Below, one piece after another: positions 9,230 to 20,360 of a DNA stretch of 64,000 bases. Position numbers and translations under genes: made by a program. This DNA comes from Pleurodeles waltl (taxonomy: Eukaryota; Chordata; Amphibia; Caudata; Salamandridae). The notes beneath the pieces are model-generated. The model had not been told where the DNA came from. It saw nothing but the letters and a program-made list of their open reading frames with translations, and did no database searches. How positions within the stretch are numbered: position 1 is the stretch's first letter; every line of letters begins with the position of its first letter. The stretch spans positions 351,906,027 through 351,970,026 of the forward strand of contig NC_090439.1 in NCBI RefSeq assembly GCF_031143425.1. Direction: 5' to 3'.

Positions 9230-11050
9230 ATTTTTCTCACACAATCTGCAGGAATAACCAAACTTCCTAACACTCAGAGTTTACATTCTTCTTCTGATAA
9301 AAACAGTACCCCCTTTTGTGGCTGAGCTGATCAACTGAGAAAAGAGAAGACCAAATTAGGGACCATGTGATCACCACATTGACTTTAAATGGTCACAATT
9401 TCACCTGTACCTGTAGTGGCGGTAGGCCCTATCCAACGAGTGGGGCTCTGACATAATCTACAGAAGTGTAGGAATGCTTGGGGTGATTCTATGGATCCCT
9501 AGAGATTCTAGAACTTTCCCTTACAGAAACCTGAAGAAATGTTTGATGTTAGCCAAAGTTTGAGGTTTGCAGAGTATTTTGGATAGGAAAACCTCAAGGC
9601 ATCCATGGAGGTCACACCACTTTGGACTCTCCTGGTTAGCTAGTTTTCAGACATGTGTAGATGTAGTAGATTTCCCTGGGCAGTGGCTGAGCCCAGGCTC
9701 AAATATAGCAGCTACTCACATCGCAAAAATGGATCTTTCATGAAATTCTTTTGTCTCCATGTTGCATTTTGCATAGCAAATGATAGGACCAGCCACACAA
9801 ACAGGGTTTTGTTTCTATCAGGAGAAGTGTGAAAACACAAGATAGAAGGACGTTTCCCTCGGATATGTTAGGAAAATGTGTGAACTAGCCGAAGTTGTAG
9901 AGGATGCTGGGTAAGAAAATGTGAGATTCACACAAGTTGCACCACCCTGGACTTTCCTGGGTGGCTAGGTTTCAGAAATATCTAGGACTAATAGGCTTCC
10001 TTGAGTGGTGGCTGAGCCAGGGCCCATACACTGCAGATACCCACATTGCAAAAATGGGTCAATTTTTCTTGAAAAGAATAATGTTGCACATTGCCTTTTG
10101 GCATCTATTGTGTCATTGATGATATGCCCAGCCACACAAGTGAAGTACTGTTTTTATCAGAAAAGGTGTGGGAATGCTGGATGATAGGTATGTTGGCGTA
10201 TCACCACAGATTCCACAACTTTTCCTCACAAAAATGTGATGACTAGTAAGATTTTAGTCAAAGCTTGAAGTTTGCAGACCTTTTGAGGTAAGAAAACGTT
10301 CTGGGAGCCTGAACTCCTCTGAGCATCTAGTTTTTAGATCTTGGTTTAGTAGGATTACCTTGGAGGCAGCTGCCCATGACCCAAATATTAAAGATATCCA
10401 CATTGCCAAAATGGTTCAATTTGCAAAGCAAGAATTTTGATCTTTTCACATTGCATTTTGGAGCTTATTGTGTTGCGGGTGATAGGCTCCACCACATAAT
10501 TTAAGTGCAGTTTTTATTGGCGTGGGAATGCTGGATGGTAGGAAGTTTGTTCATCAACACAGATTCCTGAACGTTCCTTCAAACAAATGTGAGGAAAATG
10601 TGGTTTTGCTAAAATTCAAAGTTGCAGTGGTAAGAAAATGTTGTGGTATGCGCGTAAGTCACAACACCCTGGACTCTCCTTATTGTTTAGTTTGCAGAAA
10701 TGTCACGGTTTAGTATGTTTGTCATTATGTGGCCATGTCTGACCCCAAATACTGCAGCTACCTACATTGCCAAAATGGATCAACTTGTAACACAAAATGT
10801 TTGATGTCTCCACATTGTGTTTTGTCACTTTTCCTGTTGAAGTTGACAGGCCATGCCTCACAAGTGGGATACCGTGTTTAGCCGGAGAAATGTTTGAATA
10901 CAGAATATTAGAAATTTGAAATTGGCATTTTTTTCTATTTTTGGCTTCTAAATGTAAGCCAGTGTTCAAGAAATACAACATTTTGCAAAATGCCATTTTA
11001 ATCGTATGGTAGTATGGATAGCCCCCAAATTTGGAGTTGTACACATAACC
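9230..11050. repeat. Diverged tandem array, unit about 350 bp
   Basis: Landmarks recur in fixed order about every 335-365 bp. One is 'CTGGACT(C/T)TCCT...TAG(T/G)TT(T/G)CAGA', near 9617, 9953, 10303 and 10670. Then come 'TACATTGCAAAATGG', 'CATTGCATTTTG', an 'AGGCCAGCCACACAA'-like block and 'GGAATGCTGGATG'. Units are substantially diverged, so the array is old. At least four units are recognisable. This looks like a satellite-type array or the internal repeats of an unidentified large element; no coding capacity was found. Confidence 0.7.
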
Positions 11051-12352
11051 ACTATTTCTAAACTCAGAATCTTAGGCACATTTAAAAAATACATAGGTTT
11101 CTTGCATACCCACTTTTCATTTATTAGATTTTACCATATGAATTGTGGTATGATTGAACACCATAAAATATCATTATAAGCAGCAGCTCAGTTGTTGGTT
11201 CTGAGTATCACATCCTTATGGACATCAAACACTAAATAACCGTGAAACCAGAAGGGTCTCTCAGTCGTAACAATACATTACTTTTGTAAATTGACCTTCG
11301 GCGCAAAATATTATACATGAGAATGTTGTCACCGAATTTTTAATCTTCCTACCTATTTTCATTATTTTTCATTTCAACAGTTATGTTTTTTGGAACATCG
11401 TGAGGCAGAATGTCATAAATGATTCTCTGTTAAATTTGGAGAGTTGTCTACTTTTCAGAAAAGTATAGCTTTCCAGGTTCACCAATGGATTTCCAACCTA
11501 TTTGCATCACAAACTGCAAGTAAGTAGAAACCAAAAAAACAATGAGAAACATCCACTACCATGTACAAAATGCAAAAATTGGGGTAAAAAGATATAACCA
11601 TACTTTCTTGCACAGCATTTCTCCCAGTTTTCTTTTTCTAAAGCACACGTTTTGCTATATTTTGCTATTTTCCGAGTTCCCTCCTGGGGAATCCACAAAC
11701 CTTGTTAACCTTTAGAATCACCAAAATGGGGGGAAAATGGTGCATATTTTGCCTGGACACCTTCTGTGAAAAGAAATCTGAAGGCTTACGTGCAGTGCCC
11801 CAAACATCGAAACACAGCTGAGTGCTGATGGGTGGGGGCCGGAGGAGGTAGCCTCTGCAGCTAAGGAATACAAAGAAAACGTGCCATTTACTTTTAAAAT
11901 GACTCAGAACTGGAAGAAATGCTCTGGTGCCTGGAGCACATTTATGGGGCTCTGGGAGACCTCTCTCAACTCTAAGTAAACCTTCCTCAAATGCAGGCAG
12001 AGTGAGTGCAGCAGCATACCCCTTTACAGCACCATAATTGATGCCTCTTTGTGCCAAAGCCTGAGCTTTCATCCAACATGTGTAAGGCAGGAGATGAATG
12101 AAAACGTGTGCTGTATATTCAAACCTGGCAAAAATATACCTGTTGCTGTACTTTCATGGTGAAATGGGAGGGGTAGGGAGCAACAATGAAAGCGAAAGTG
12201 TCGGTGGATGAGGGATGTAATGGGGAAGCAACACTTGGGAAGAGAGCAAGAAAACACATGCATTCCCATGAAGTGCTCAAAGAAAAAGTAAAAAGCAGTT
12301 CCCTGGTGTGAGCTGGATACAGTCATTCAAAGAAAGGAATAGTAAAGACATA
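11051..12352. other. Unassigned region left of Harbinger copy 1
   Basis: No conserved domain or element end was recognised. A sparse A-rich repeat near 12050-12340 carries on across the Harbinger insertion, since 21238-21360 has a similar AAGCCTTTGAATAAGAAGCA text that is also seen near 61180. Confidence 0.4.
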
Positions 12353-12940
12353 GGGGGTCATTCCAACATCGGCGGTAAATGCCGCTTACCGCCATGCAGA
12401 AGACCGCCAATACACCGCCGCGGAATTCCGCCACAGCTATTATGACCCACATCTCGGAATCTGCCGAAATTCAGACACCCACACAAGTCCGCCACACCAA
12501 ATGTCAGTGATAAACTGGCGAAAACAAAACCTCCACCGTCACGCCAACAGAAACACGCCCATGCTATTATGACCCACGAATCCATGCGGCGGTCTTTCAA
12601 CCACGGTATTCCATTGGCGGTACACACTGCCGCGCTCAAAATACACACACATCTCCAAAACACCACCACATTGGACAATTCCAAATACACACACCTGATA
12701 TACAGTACATACAAACACCACTTCCACACACCCAACACTATATAAAACATACACCCACATCACCCACAAACCCCTACGACCAAAAAATAGAGACGAAGGA
12801 GACAGAGAGAGCACAGCAATAGACAACCCCACCACACAGAGGCACACAACACCATCACCCACACAACATCCACGCACAAAACACCACGCATCACCACACT
12901 CATCAACACATACACCACCCCACACATCACCTACCCCCCC

Positions 12941-14462
12941 ATGGCACGCCAAAGACACCCCAGGTTTTCGGAGGAGGAGCTCAGGGTTATGGTGGAGGAA
13001 ATCGTATGGGTAGAGCCACAGCTATTTGGATCACAGGTGCAGCACACCTCTATAGCTCGGAAGATGGAGCTATGGCGAAGAATCGTGGACAGGGTCAACG
13101 CAGTGGGACAGCACCCAAGAAATCGGGAGGACATCAGGAAGAGGTGGAACGACCTACGGGGGAAGGTGCGTTCCGTGGTCTCTAGGCACAACATTGCGAT
13201 TCAGCGTACTGGCGGCGGACCCCCACCTGCTCCCCCATAACTAACAACATGGGAGGAGTAGGTCTTGACCATTATGCATCCAGAGGGCCTTGGAGGAGTC
13301 GGTGGAGGAATGGACACTGGTAAGTCAAATCTTAACTATCATATCCCCCACCCTACCTGCATGCTATCACACACCCCCACCCTCACCCCCTCCCCTATCA
13401 CTCCAACTCCTCACTAATGTACTAATAACACAAACCACCCATCCCAACACCAAGCCCTGCATGACACAACAAAGCATGGACACCCATCACTAAAGCATGC
13501 CCACCTCACATAACAACCCCTCAACCATCATCACACAAGCCCACACACAGGAATGCTTGCACTGTGGTACACGCACACCCACCCATTGCACACCATGACA
13601 CAAACACATGCAATAATCATGCTCTTATACCCCTGCAGGACCACTACGTAACGTCACCACACAGGAGGGTCCAGACATCTCCACCCCACCCACAGAAGAG
13701 GCCCACAGTGACGACAGCAGCTCTGGCCAACTGGATCAAGATGACCAGCCCGGACCATCGTGGGCCTCGGGACAGTCTGTTCCCCTCGCACAGGCACAGC
13801 CCAACACTGACCTTCCACCCTCTGGTAACACCAGCACAGCACCCACCCAGCAGGCCCATACCTCCGTACCCAGGACATGTCAATCAGCTGTGTGTCCACC
13901 ACTACAGGGAACCCAGGATAACCCACCACCCCAAAAACAAGAGGGACCTGGGGGAAGTGGTAGTGGGCACACGGTCCAGGGGATGGAGGCACAGAAACAC
14001 TGGGGAACTGGGAGGGCTGCTGTGCGACAGGGGGTGGACAGGCCTAGGGAACCCACTCTCCACGAGGCCCTCTCCTCCATCATGGGAGCATACCACCACT
14101 CCCAGGAGACGATGGCGACGGTCCTGGCCAAGTTTCAGGAGACCCAGCGCATGCAGGACAAACTGTATTTGGGGGTCAGGGAGGAGCTCAGAACCATCAG
14201 CTCCGCCCTGGGCACCATCGTAAGGGTGCTGAAGGACATAAAGAAGACCATGAGGGACACCGTGGCACTCCAAGGGGCCCCTGACACTAGCCTGGACGAT
14301 GAATTGCCCACCACCTCTGCCGGTGCTAGTGGACAGGACGCCCCGCCACAGGACCACCCCACCAGCACCCCACCCCCTGCAGACGGAGAACCACCCCGCA
14401 AGCGGTCCCTGAGATCCAGGAACAGGACAGAGCAAGATGGCAATACCCCCGCCAGGAAATGA
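12941..14462 (+). pseudogene. Myb/SANT-like DNA-binding protein 1 of Harbinger copy 1 (two exons, two stops)
   Basis: Exon 1 (12941-13319) encodes a trihelix/Myb-like domain at about residues 7-85: RFSEEELRVMVEEIV, LFG, then ELWRRIVDRVN and RKRWNDLRGKVR. It ends at a GTAAGT donor (13320). An acceptor CTGCAG ends at 13638, and exon 2 (13639-14462) continues in phase. Exon 2 is acidic and proline/serine-rich, then has a helical, probably coiled-coil segment (HEALSSIMGAY through LKDIKKTMRD) and a basic tail (PPRKRSLRSRNR). In canonical Harbinger elements the Myb-like partner binds the transposon ends and brings the transposase into the nucleus; that role is inferred here. Two in-frame stops in exon 1, TAA 13238-13240 and TAG 13259-13261, break this copy. 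The homologue is at 40163-41608. Confidence 0.8.
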
Positions 14463-14941
14463 GACTACCCTGATTGTCATCCCACTGTCCCACTTTGTTA
14501 ACCTGTCCAGATTGGAACTGTTCCAGCTCCACTTCCTATGCCCATATGGGCAGTGCACCTGTGAGACTAATAGACTGGACTCTGCCATGGACATTCCTCC
14601 ACCATCATCCATCACCATTTTGCCAACCCCTCCAATAATTAGCACTTCAATAAACACCCTTGAACCACAAAACAATCTGGAGTCAGTCTGTGATTATGAA
14701 AATGTGTATTATCTATGACAATGACAAAATCAGTTCGAAAATGTAATGTCAACATACCTATGTCACACATCACAAGCCCATGAAGGATGCAAGCAGATGA
14801 CACACGTTGGTAACCACACCTGTGAAACCATAATGGAAATGTACCACTCAGTTAGGATATACTGCTTCAAATTGACAGACAGGATAGAGGTAGAAGTGTG
14901 AAAGTAAATGTAATAGTAAAAAATAAATTCTCACCTGTGTG

Positions 14942-15782
14942 TCACTGGAAATATTGCTGTATGACAGAGTCCCTGTTATCAATGTCTTCTTCCTCTGCTT
15001 CCTCCTCATCACTGTCCACAGGCTCCACAGCTGGCACAACACCGTCATCTGGACCATCCTCCTGCAGAAAAGGCACCTGGCGTCGCAAAGCAAGATTGTG
15101 AAGCATACAGCTTGCGATGATGATCTGGCACACCTTCTTTGGTGAGTAGAATAGGGAACCACCTGTCATATGGAGGCACCTGTACCTGGCCTTCAGGAGG
15201 CCGAAGGTGCGTTCGATCACCCTGCTAGTCCGCCCATGGGCCTCATTGTAGCGTTCCTCTGCCCTGGTCCTGGGATTCCTCACTGGGGTCAATAGCCATG
15301 ACAGGTTGGGGTAACCAGAGTCCCCTAATAGCCACACACGGTGCCTCTGGAGTTGACCCATCACATAAGGGATGCTGCTATTCCGCAGGATGTAGGCTTC
15401 ATGCACTGAGCCAGGGAACAAAGCATTTACCTGGGAGATGTACTGGTCTGCCAAACATACCATCTGTACATTCATCGAATGATAACTCTTCCGGTTCCTG
15501 TACACCTGTTCACTCCTGTGGGGGGGGGGGACCAAAGCCACATGGGTCCCATCAATGGCACCTATGATGTTGGGGATATGTCCAAGGGCATAGAAGTCAC
15601 CTTTCACTGTAGCCAAATCCTCCACCTGATCTGGCTCCAACCGGGTACACAGTTCCTGGATTGTGGCACGGTCAAACCTGTAGGTGATGATTAAATGTCG
15701 CTCCTCCATTGTCAACAGGTCCACCAGCGGTTGGTACACCGGAGGATTCCGCAATCTCCTCACATGTCCCAGCTGACGGTGC
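14942..15782 (-). pseudogene. HARBI1-like DDE transposase of Harbinger copy 1, internally deleted
   Basis: This is a DDE_Tnp_4-type transposase that cuts and inserts the element. Counting from the methionine at 15838, the catalytic motifs are IGAIDGTH (D96), LLGDSGYP (D173) and VIERTFG (E209), followed by LLKARYRCL and an acidic C-terminus. The splice acceptor TCCTTCCTAG just upstream makes the true exon start about 15782; the first exon was not identified. Compared with copy 2 (38033-39157), about 66 residues are missing between LCTRLEP and VKGDF. That stretch includes the helical region around VLHFLATGSFQ and MSQPMFS. The frame stays open, so the deletion may be a removed exon-sized block. 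It lacks the intron that copy 2 has near DSGYP. Full activity is unlikely. Confidence 0.85.
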
Positions 15783-16020
15783 CTAGGAAGGACAACACCG
15801 ACCACAGAGTCAACCAACTCAGAGGTATGTACCCACAACTACACAGTACACGAAACATAATCCAAAAAGTTGTCTGTAAGTGTGTTGAGTCCAGGCCTAG
15901 GTATGTGTGACGCAGTTGTAAATGAAGCCATGTGGGCCCCTGAAATGGCGGCTGCCTGGCCTCTAAACTGGGACGATGGGATGTGAGGTAACTGCTCTGG
16001 TGTTGTACACCGTCGCGGTA

Positions 16021-16275
16021 GGCGGTCGAAGACCGCGGCGCAATGCTGCATTGGTTAACATAGGACCCTATGGGTTCCAGGATCCAATGACGAAGTGCGC
16101 CGGCGGTGATGATACGCACCGCCGCGGACGTAACCGCCGCGGACGTAACCGCCGCGGACGTAACCGCCGCGGACGTGACCGCCATTTTCTATCTGTTCAA
16201 TCACTCGAAACCTGATCTTCGACAGGAGAGGACCTACACTGCAAGTGCTGCTGTGACCTCGGTCTGGAAGAGACA
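16021..16275. promoter_or_regulatory. Candidate bidirectional promoter between transposase and Myb-2 genes
   Basis: The transposase (-) and Myb-2 (+) genes diverge from here. It holds ATTGG at 16050-16054 and CCAAT at 16084-16088, an inverted pair about 30 bp apart, plus several GGCGGT/ACCGCC motifs. Four perfect or near-perfect 15-bp units of ACCGCCGCGGACGTA lie at 16118-16177. In copy 2 the aligned stretch (30520-30660) keeps the CCAAT pair (30565-30569 and 30599-30603) and surrounding text such as TTGGTTAACAT, but not the 15-bp units. The promoter function is inferred. Confidence 0.6.
16118..16177 (+). repeat. 15-bp tandem repeat with GGACGTAAC core, four units
   Basis: Four consecutive units of ACCGCCGCGGACGTA, the last ending GTG, sit about 100 bp upstream of the Myb-2 start. 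Each holds the palindrome CCGCGG and a CRE-like half site, ACGTAAC. The array is specific to copy 1. Confidence 0.8.
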
Positions 16276-18533
16276 ATGGCACGTTCGTCTGGGGAAAGGG
16301 CCCCTGCCTTCACTGCACAGGAGTTGGAGAAGCTCGTGGACGGGGTCCTCCCCAAGTACACGCTACTCTACGGTCCTCCAGACCAACAGGTGAGTACATA
16401 GGGTGCAAGTTGTATGGGCTATGCCTGGGTGGAGAGGGCTGGATGTAAGTAGGAAGGGGGCAGAGTAATGCGAGCATGAAGGAGTGTGAATGCATGCGCC
16501 ACATGGCAAGGGCAGGGATGTGGGCCACTCACTTCGACGGTGCTGTTGCTGATGACTTCTCTTCTTCCCCTGTACATGTCATGTAGGTCAGCGCCCACCA
16601 GAAGAAGGATATTTGGCATGCCATCGCCAAGGATGTCCGGACCCTGGGGGTCCACCAGAGACGGAGCACCCACTGCCGTAAAAGATAGGAGGACATTTGC
16701 AGCTGGAGCAAGAAGACGGCGGAGGCTCAGCTGGGGATGGCCTCCCAACGTGGGAGGGGTGCCCGTCGCACCATGACCCCCCTGATGTTCCGGATCCTGG
16801 CGGTGGCCTACCCTGAGTTGGATGGGTGCTGGAGGGCATCACAGCACACACAAGGGGGTGAGTACAACATCATTCTGATGACTTTGCACGCAATGGAAGG
16901 GTCTGGGTGGGGGAGGAGGGCTGTGGGTTTCCCTAGGCCAGGGCGAGTTCCGTAGGCTAGGCCCTTCCAGAATGCAGGCCATGTGCCACTCCACCCCACC
17001 TCTGTAGAGTGCCAAGTACAGGTATACATGCCCCTGTATCATCTATGGGTGCTGATGTCCACCATAGCCATGTAGGCCATATCCCAGGAGAGCCCAACAG
17101 CGCAGCATAGTGCAGGGGGCTGCTGTGTCTGTATTGTCCGCGAACGGTAGCGGTAAGCCATGCACTCAACCTGTCTTTCTTCTGTTGTCACCCCCCCCTT
17201 TTTGTGCTCTCCCTGTTCTTTTGTGCATCAGCATCATCAGGCGGAGGTACAGTGGCACCAGAGCACGAGGGAGCTGCATCCCACATGGCCATGGAGGGCC
17301 ACACAACGGACTCCGAATACACCAGTGGGATGGAGGGCGAGGGGAGCTTCACGTCGGTCACCGGATCAGCAAACAGCGACATGGACTCGTCGTTTCGATG
17401 GGAGCTCCCTTGTGGTGGCGGCACCATCTGTGCTCCCCACTTCTACAGGTACAACCGCCATCCCCCCTACCAGCACCGCCCTCCCAGCAGCCCCTCAGCC
17501 TTCGCTACGTGCCCGCTCACCCAGGAGGGTGGGCATCACCTTCGCCCCAGGCACCTCAGCCCCTGCCCCTGTCACCCCTGCTGCCCTCAGTGAGGAGGTC
17601 ATTGACCTCCTCAGGTCACTCACTGTTGGGCAGTCTACCATTGTGAATGCCATCCAGGGTGTAGAAAGGGAGTTGCAACACACTAATGCATTCCTGGAGG
17701 GCATTCATTCTGGTCAGGCTGCCCATCATCGAACCCTGCAATCTCTGGCCTCAGCACTGATGGCAGCCATTGTCCCTGTGTTTAGCCTCCCCCCTCCAAC
17801 TTCCTCCACCCAGACCCAATCCCCTGTACCCCAGCCTATCCCAAGCACACCATCAGACCAGCATGCACACACCTCAACACACAAAAGTGGCTCAGGCAAA
17901 CATAGGCACCACACATCCCACAGGCACTCACACAAGCATCACCCACATACAGACACAGCAACATCCACTGCCTCCACTGTCTCCCTCCTCCCTCCCAGTG
18001 TCGTCTACCGTCTCACCTGCATGCACTACATCTACAGCCACTAGGACTCGCACCAGAACACCCAGCACCACACCCCACTCACCTGCACTCACCACCCCCA
18101 CTACCATTTACACATCCCCTGTGTCCTCTCCCAGTGTGTCTCTGACGCCCCCCCCAAAGTACACAAACGCGGGCACCCACACACCCAACATCCATCCACC
18201 TCACGACAGCCTCCAGAACATGCACCTGCAACCAAATCATCTAAAGTTACACCTCCTACAACCACCTCCTCTTCCTCCACTCCCAGACCCCCTCCAGCTA
18301 CCCATCCCAGTGTTCGTCAGAAACTTTTCCTGAGCAACATTGACCTCTTTCCCACCACCCCCCCTCCAATTCATAGGTCCCGTAGTAGCACCTCAGCCAA
18401 AAAAAGTCCGGTTCCAGTGGTGCGTGTTAAAGATATGTGGAGTGCAGCGGGCACCAGGGCAGCTAGTGTGACACGGAGCCAAAGCACTGGCAGTCCACCC
18501 CCTGTAAAGCACCAGAAGTTAGACAGTGCCTGA
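16276..18533 (+). pseudogene. Myb/SANT-like protein 2 of Harbinger copy 1 (three exons)
   Basis: Exon 1 (16276-16389) encodes FTAQELEKLVDGVLPKY. Exon 2 (16587-16857) encodes HQKKDIWHAIAKDVRTLG and THCRKR-EDI, then AEAQLGM. This is the trihelix/Myb layout seen in NAIF1- and TSNARE1-like proteins, split by an intron. Exon 3 starts at 17232; the phases (0, then 1) fit. It encodes a long low-complexity region with a helical block, LSEEVIDLLRSLTVGQST through LASALMAAI, and a Lys/Arg/Ser tail ending near 18533. Lesions: TAG at 16686-16688 where copy 2 has Trp; frameshifts near 17392, about 17960 and about 18290; and a TGA at 18531. After that TGA the same frame continues into basic sequence and the 54-bp minisatellite, so the ancestral stop may lie further on. 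The homologue is at 27760-30423. Confidence 0.78.
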
Positions 18534-18716
18534 CGGGAGAGGGTGAAGAATCCTGCCGGCAAAGCCGCTCACAAGGGTCCCGAGGGGAGTGCCGAGTTAG
18601 CTGTGACTCCTCCCAAGGTGGTGAAAGGGCAGAAGAAGTCTCCAAAGTCTGGTAAGAGCAACACGGCGGAGAAGGCCGCCATCCTCCCCGCTGGCCAGGA
18701 CGCCACCGCCAGCCCC

Positions 18717-19148
18717 ATCGTCACTGGTCCGGAGACCACCGCCAGAGTCAGTGCCCAGGAGGGCAGCACAATCGTCACTGGTCCGGAGACCACCGCCAGA
18801 GTCAGTGCCCAGGAGGGCAGCACAATCGTCACTGGTCCGGAGACCACCGCCAGAGTCAGTGCCCAGGAGGGCAGCACAATCGTCACTGGTCCGGAGACCA
18901 CCGCCTGAGTCAGTGCCCAGGAGGGCAGCACTATCGTCACTGGTCCGGAGACCACCGCCAGAGTCAGTGCCCAGGAGGGCAGCACAATCGTCACTGGTCC
19001 GGAGACCACTGCCAGCGTCAGTGCCCAGGAGGGCAGAACAAACGTCACTGGTCCGGAGACCACCGCCAGAGTCAGTGCCCAGGAGGGCAGCATTATCGTC
19101 ACTGGTCCCGAGACCACCGCCAGAGTCCGTGCCCAGGAGGGCCCCGGC
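18717..19148 (+). repeat. 54-bp minisatellite, eight units
   Basis: Eight head-to-tail units of 54 bp each encode an 18-residue period (IVTGPETTARVSAQEGST) in the frame of the Myb-2 tail. A TGA at 18906-18908 interrupts the fourth unit. Units differ by only a few substitutions, so expansion is recent. Harbinger copy 2 lacks the array. Confidence 0.9.
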
Positions 19149-19198
19149 AACCACAGCCCCACTGGGCACTGAGGGACCATCATGCCACACACCGCTGC

Positions 19199-19740
19199 AC
19201 AGGTCAGAGACAGCAAAGTCAAGCACCGCTGAACAGGGCAAAGACCGCCACGGCAAAGCACCGCTGAACAGGGCAAAGACCGCCATGGCAAAGCACTGCT
19301 GAACAGGGCAAAGACCGCCATGGCAAAGCACAGCTGAACAGGTCAGAAACTGCAAAGTCAAGCACTGCTGAACAGGGCAAAGACCGCCATGGCAAAGCAC
19401 CGCTGAACAGGGCAAAGACCGCCATGGCAAAGCACCGCTGAACAGGTCAGAAACTGCAAGGTCAAGCACCGCTGAACAGGGCAAAGACCGCCATGGCAAA
19501 GCACCGCTGAACAGGGCAAAGACCGCCATGGCAAAGCACCGCTGAACAGGTCAGAAACTGCAAAGTCAAGCACCGCTGAACAGGGCAAAGACCGCCATGG
19601 CAAAGCACCGCTGAACAGGGCAAAGACCGCCCTGGCAAAGCACCGCTGAACAGGGAAAAGACCGCCATGGCAAAGCACTGCTGAACAGATCAGAAACTGC
19701 AAAGTCAAGCACCGCTGAACAGGGCAAAGACCGGCAACTC
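19199..19740 (+). repeat. 34/35-bp minisatellite with about 105-bp higher-order period
   Basis: Two related subunits alternate. One ends AAAGACCGCCATGGCAAA and the other ends CAGAAACTGCAAAGTCAA; both start GCACCGCTGAACAGG. The order is often one of the second type followed by two of the first, giving a higher-order repeat of about 105 bp. ORFs running through here on both strands are repeat artefacts. Confidence 0.88.
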
Positions 19741-19796
19741 AAGCATCGTTAGCCCATGTGCAGCTGGGACAGTGACGGAACTGGGACCGTCACGGG

Positions 19797-20002
19797 GAGC
19801 GTGATGCACTCTGGGCAACAGGCCCCCTCCAGAACCAGTGGAGAACTGCATCCACTACCTGAATCCTTCACAGGATGAAGCACTCTGCGCACCAGTCCCC
19901 CTCCAGAACCTGTGGAGAACTGCATCCACTACCTGAATCCTTCATAGGATGAAGCACTCTGGGCACCAGTCCCCCTCCAGCACCAGTGGAGACTGTTATC
20001 CA
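19797..20002 (+). repeat. Roughly 70-bp direct repeats
   Basis: About three copies of a unit containing CCCCCTCCAGAACC, GGAGAACTGCATCCACTACC and GGATGAAGCACTCTG sit between the 35-bp and 64-bp arrays. Confidence 0.75.
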
Positions 20003-20360
20003 CTTGAGAGACTGTGGCTTTGCATTCCCCAGGATGGTACAGTGGGCAACCCACCCACTGTAGAGACTTGAGAGACTGTGGCTTTGCACTCCCCAGTATG
20101 GTACAGTGGGCAACCCACCCACTGTAGTGACTTGAGAGACTGTGGCTTTGCACTCCCCAGGATGGTACAGTGGGCAAGCCACCCACTGTAGAGACTTGAG
20201 AGACTGTGGCTTTGCACTCCCCAGGATGGTATAGTGGGCAAACCACCCACTTGTGAGACTTGAGAGACTGCGGCTTTGCATTCCCAAGGATGGTACAGTG
20301 GGCAACCCACCCACTGTAGAGACTTGAGAGACTGTGGCTTTGCACTCCCCAGGATACATC
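20003..20360 (+). repeat. 64-bp minisatellite, about 5.6 units
   Basis: The phrase CTTGAGAGACTGTGG begins at 20003, 20067, 20131, 20195, 20259 and 20323, an exact 64-bp period. Units contain GGATGGTACAGTGGGCAA and CCACCCACTGTA. Minus-strand ORFs over this array are frame artefacts. Confidence 0.93.

Noticed and set aside
16106..16393. 95-codon ORF beginning in the 15-bp repeat (TAADVTAADV)
   Set aside because: A repeat artefact in another frame; the Myb-2 exon 1 frame starting at 16276 has the matching homologue in copy 2.
18569..19708. Long minus-strand ORFs (up to 310 codons) over minisatellites
   Set aside because: Repeat units whose length is a multiple of three, or that lack stops, create open frames in several phases; there is no similarity to a protein family.
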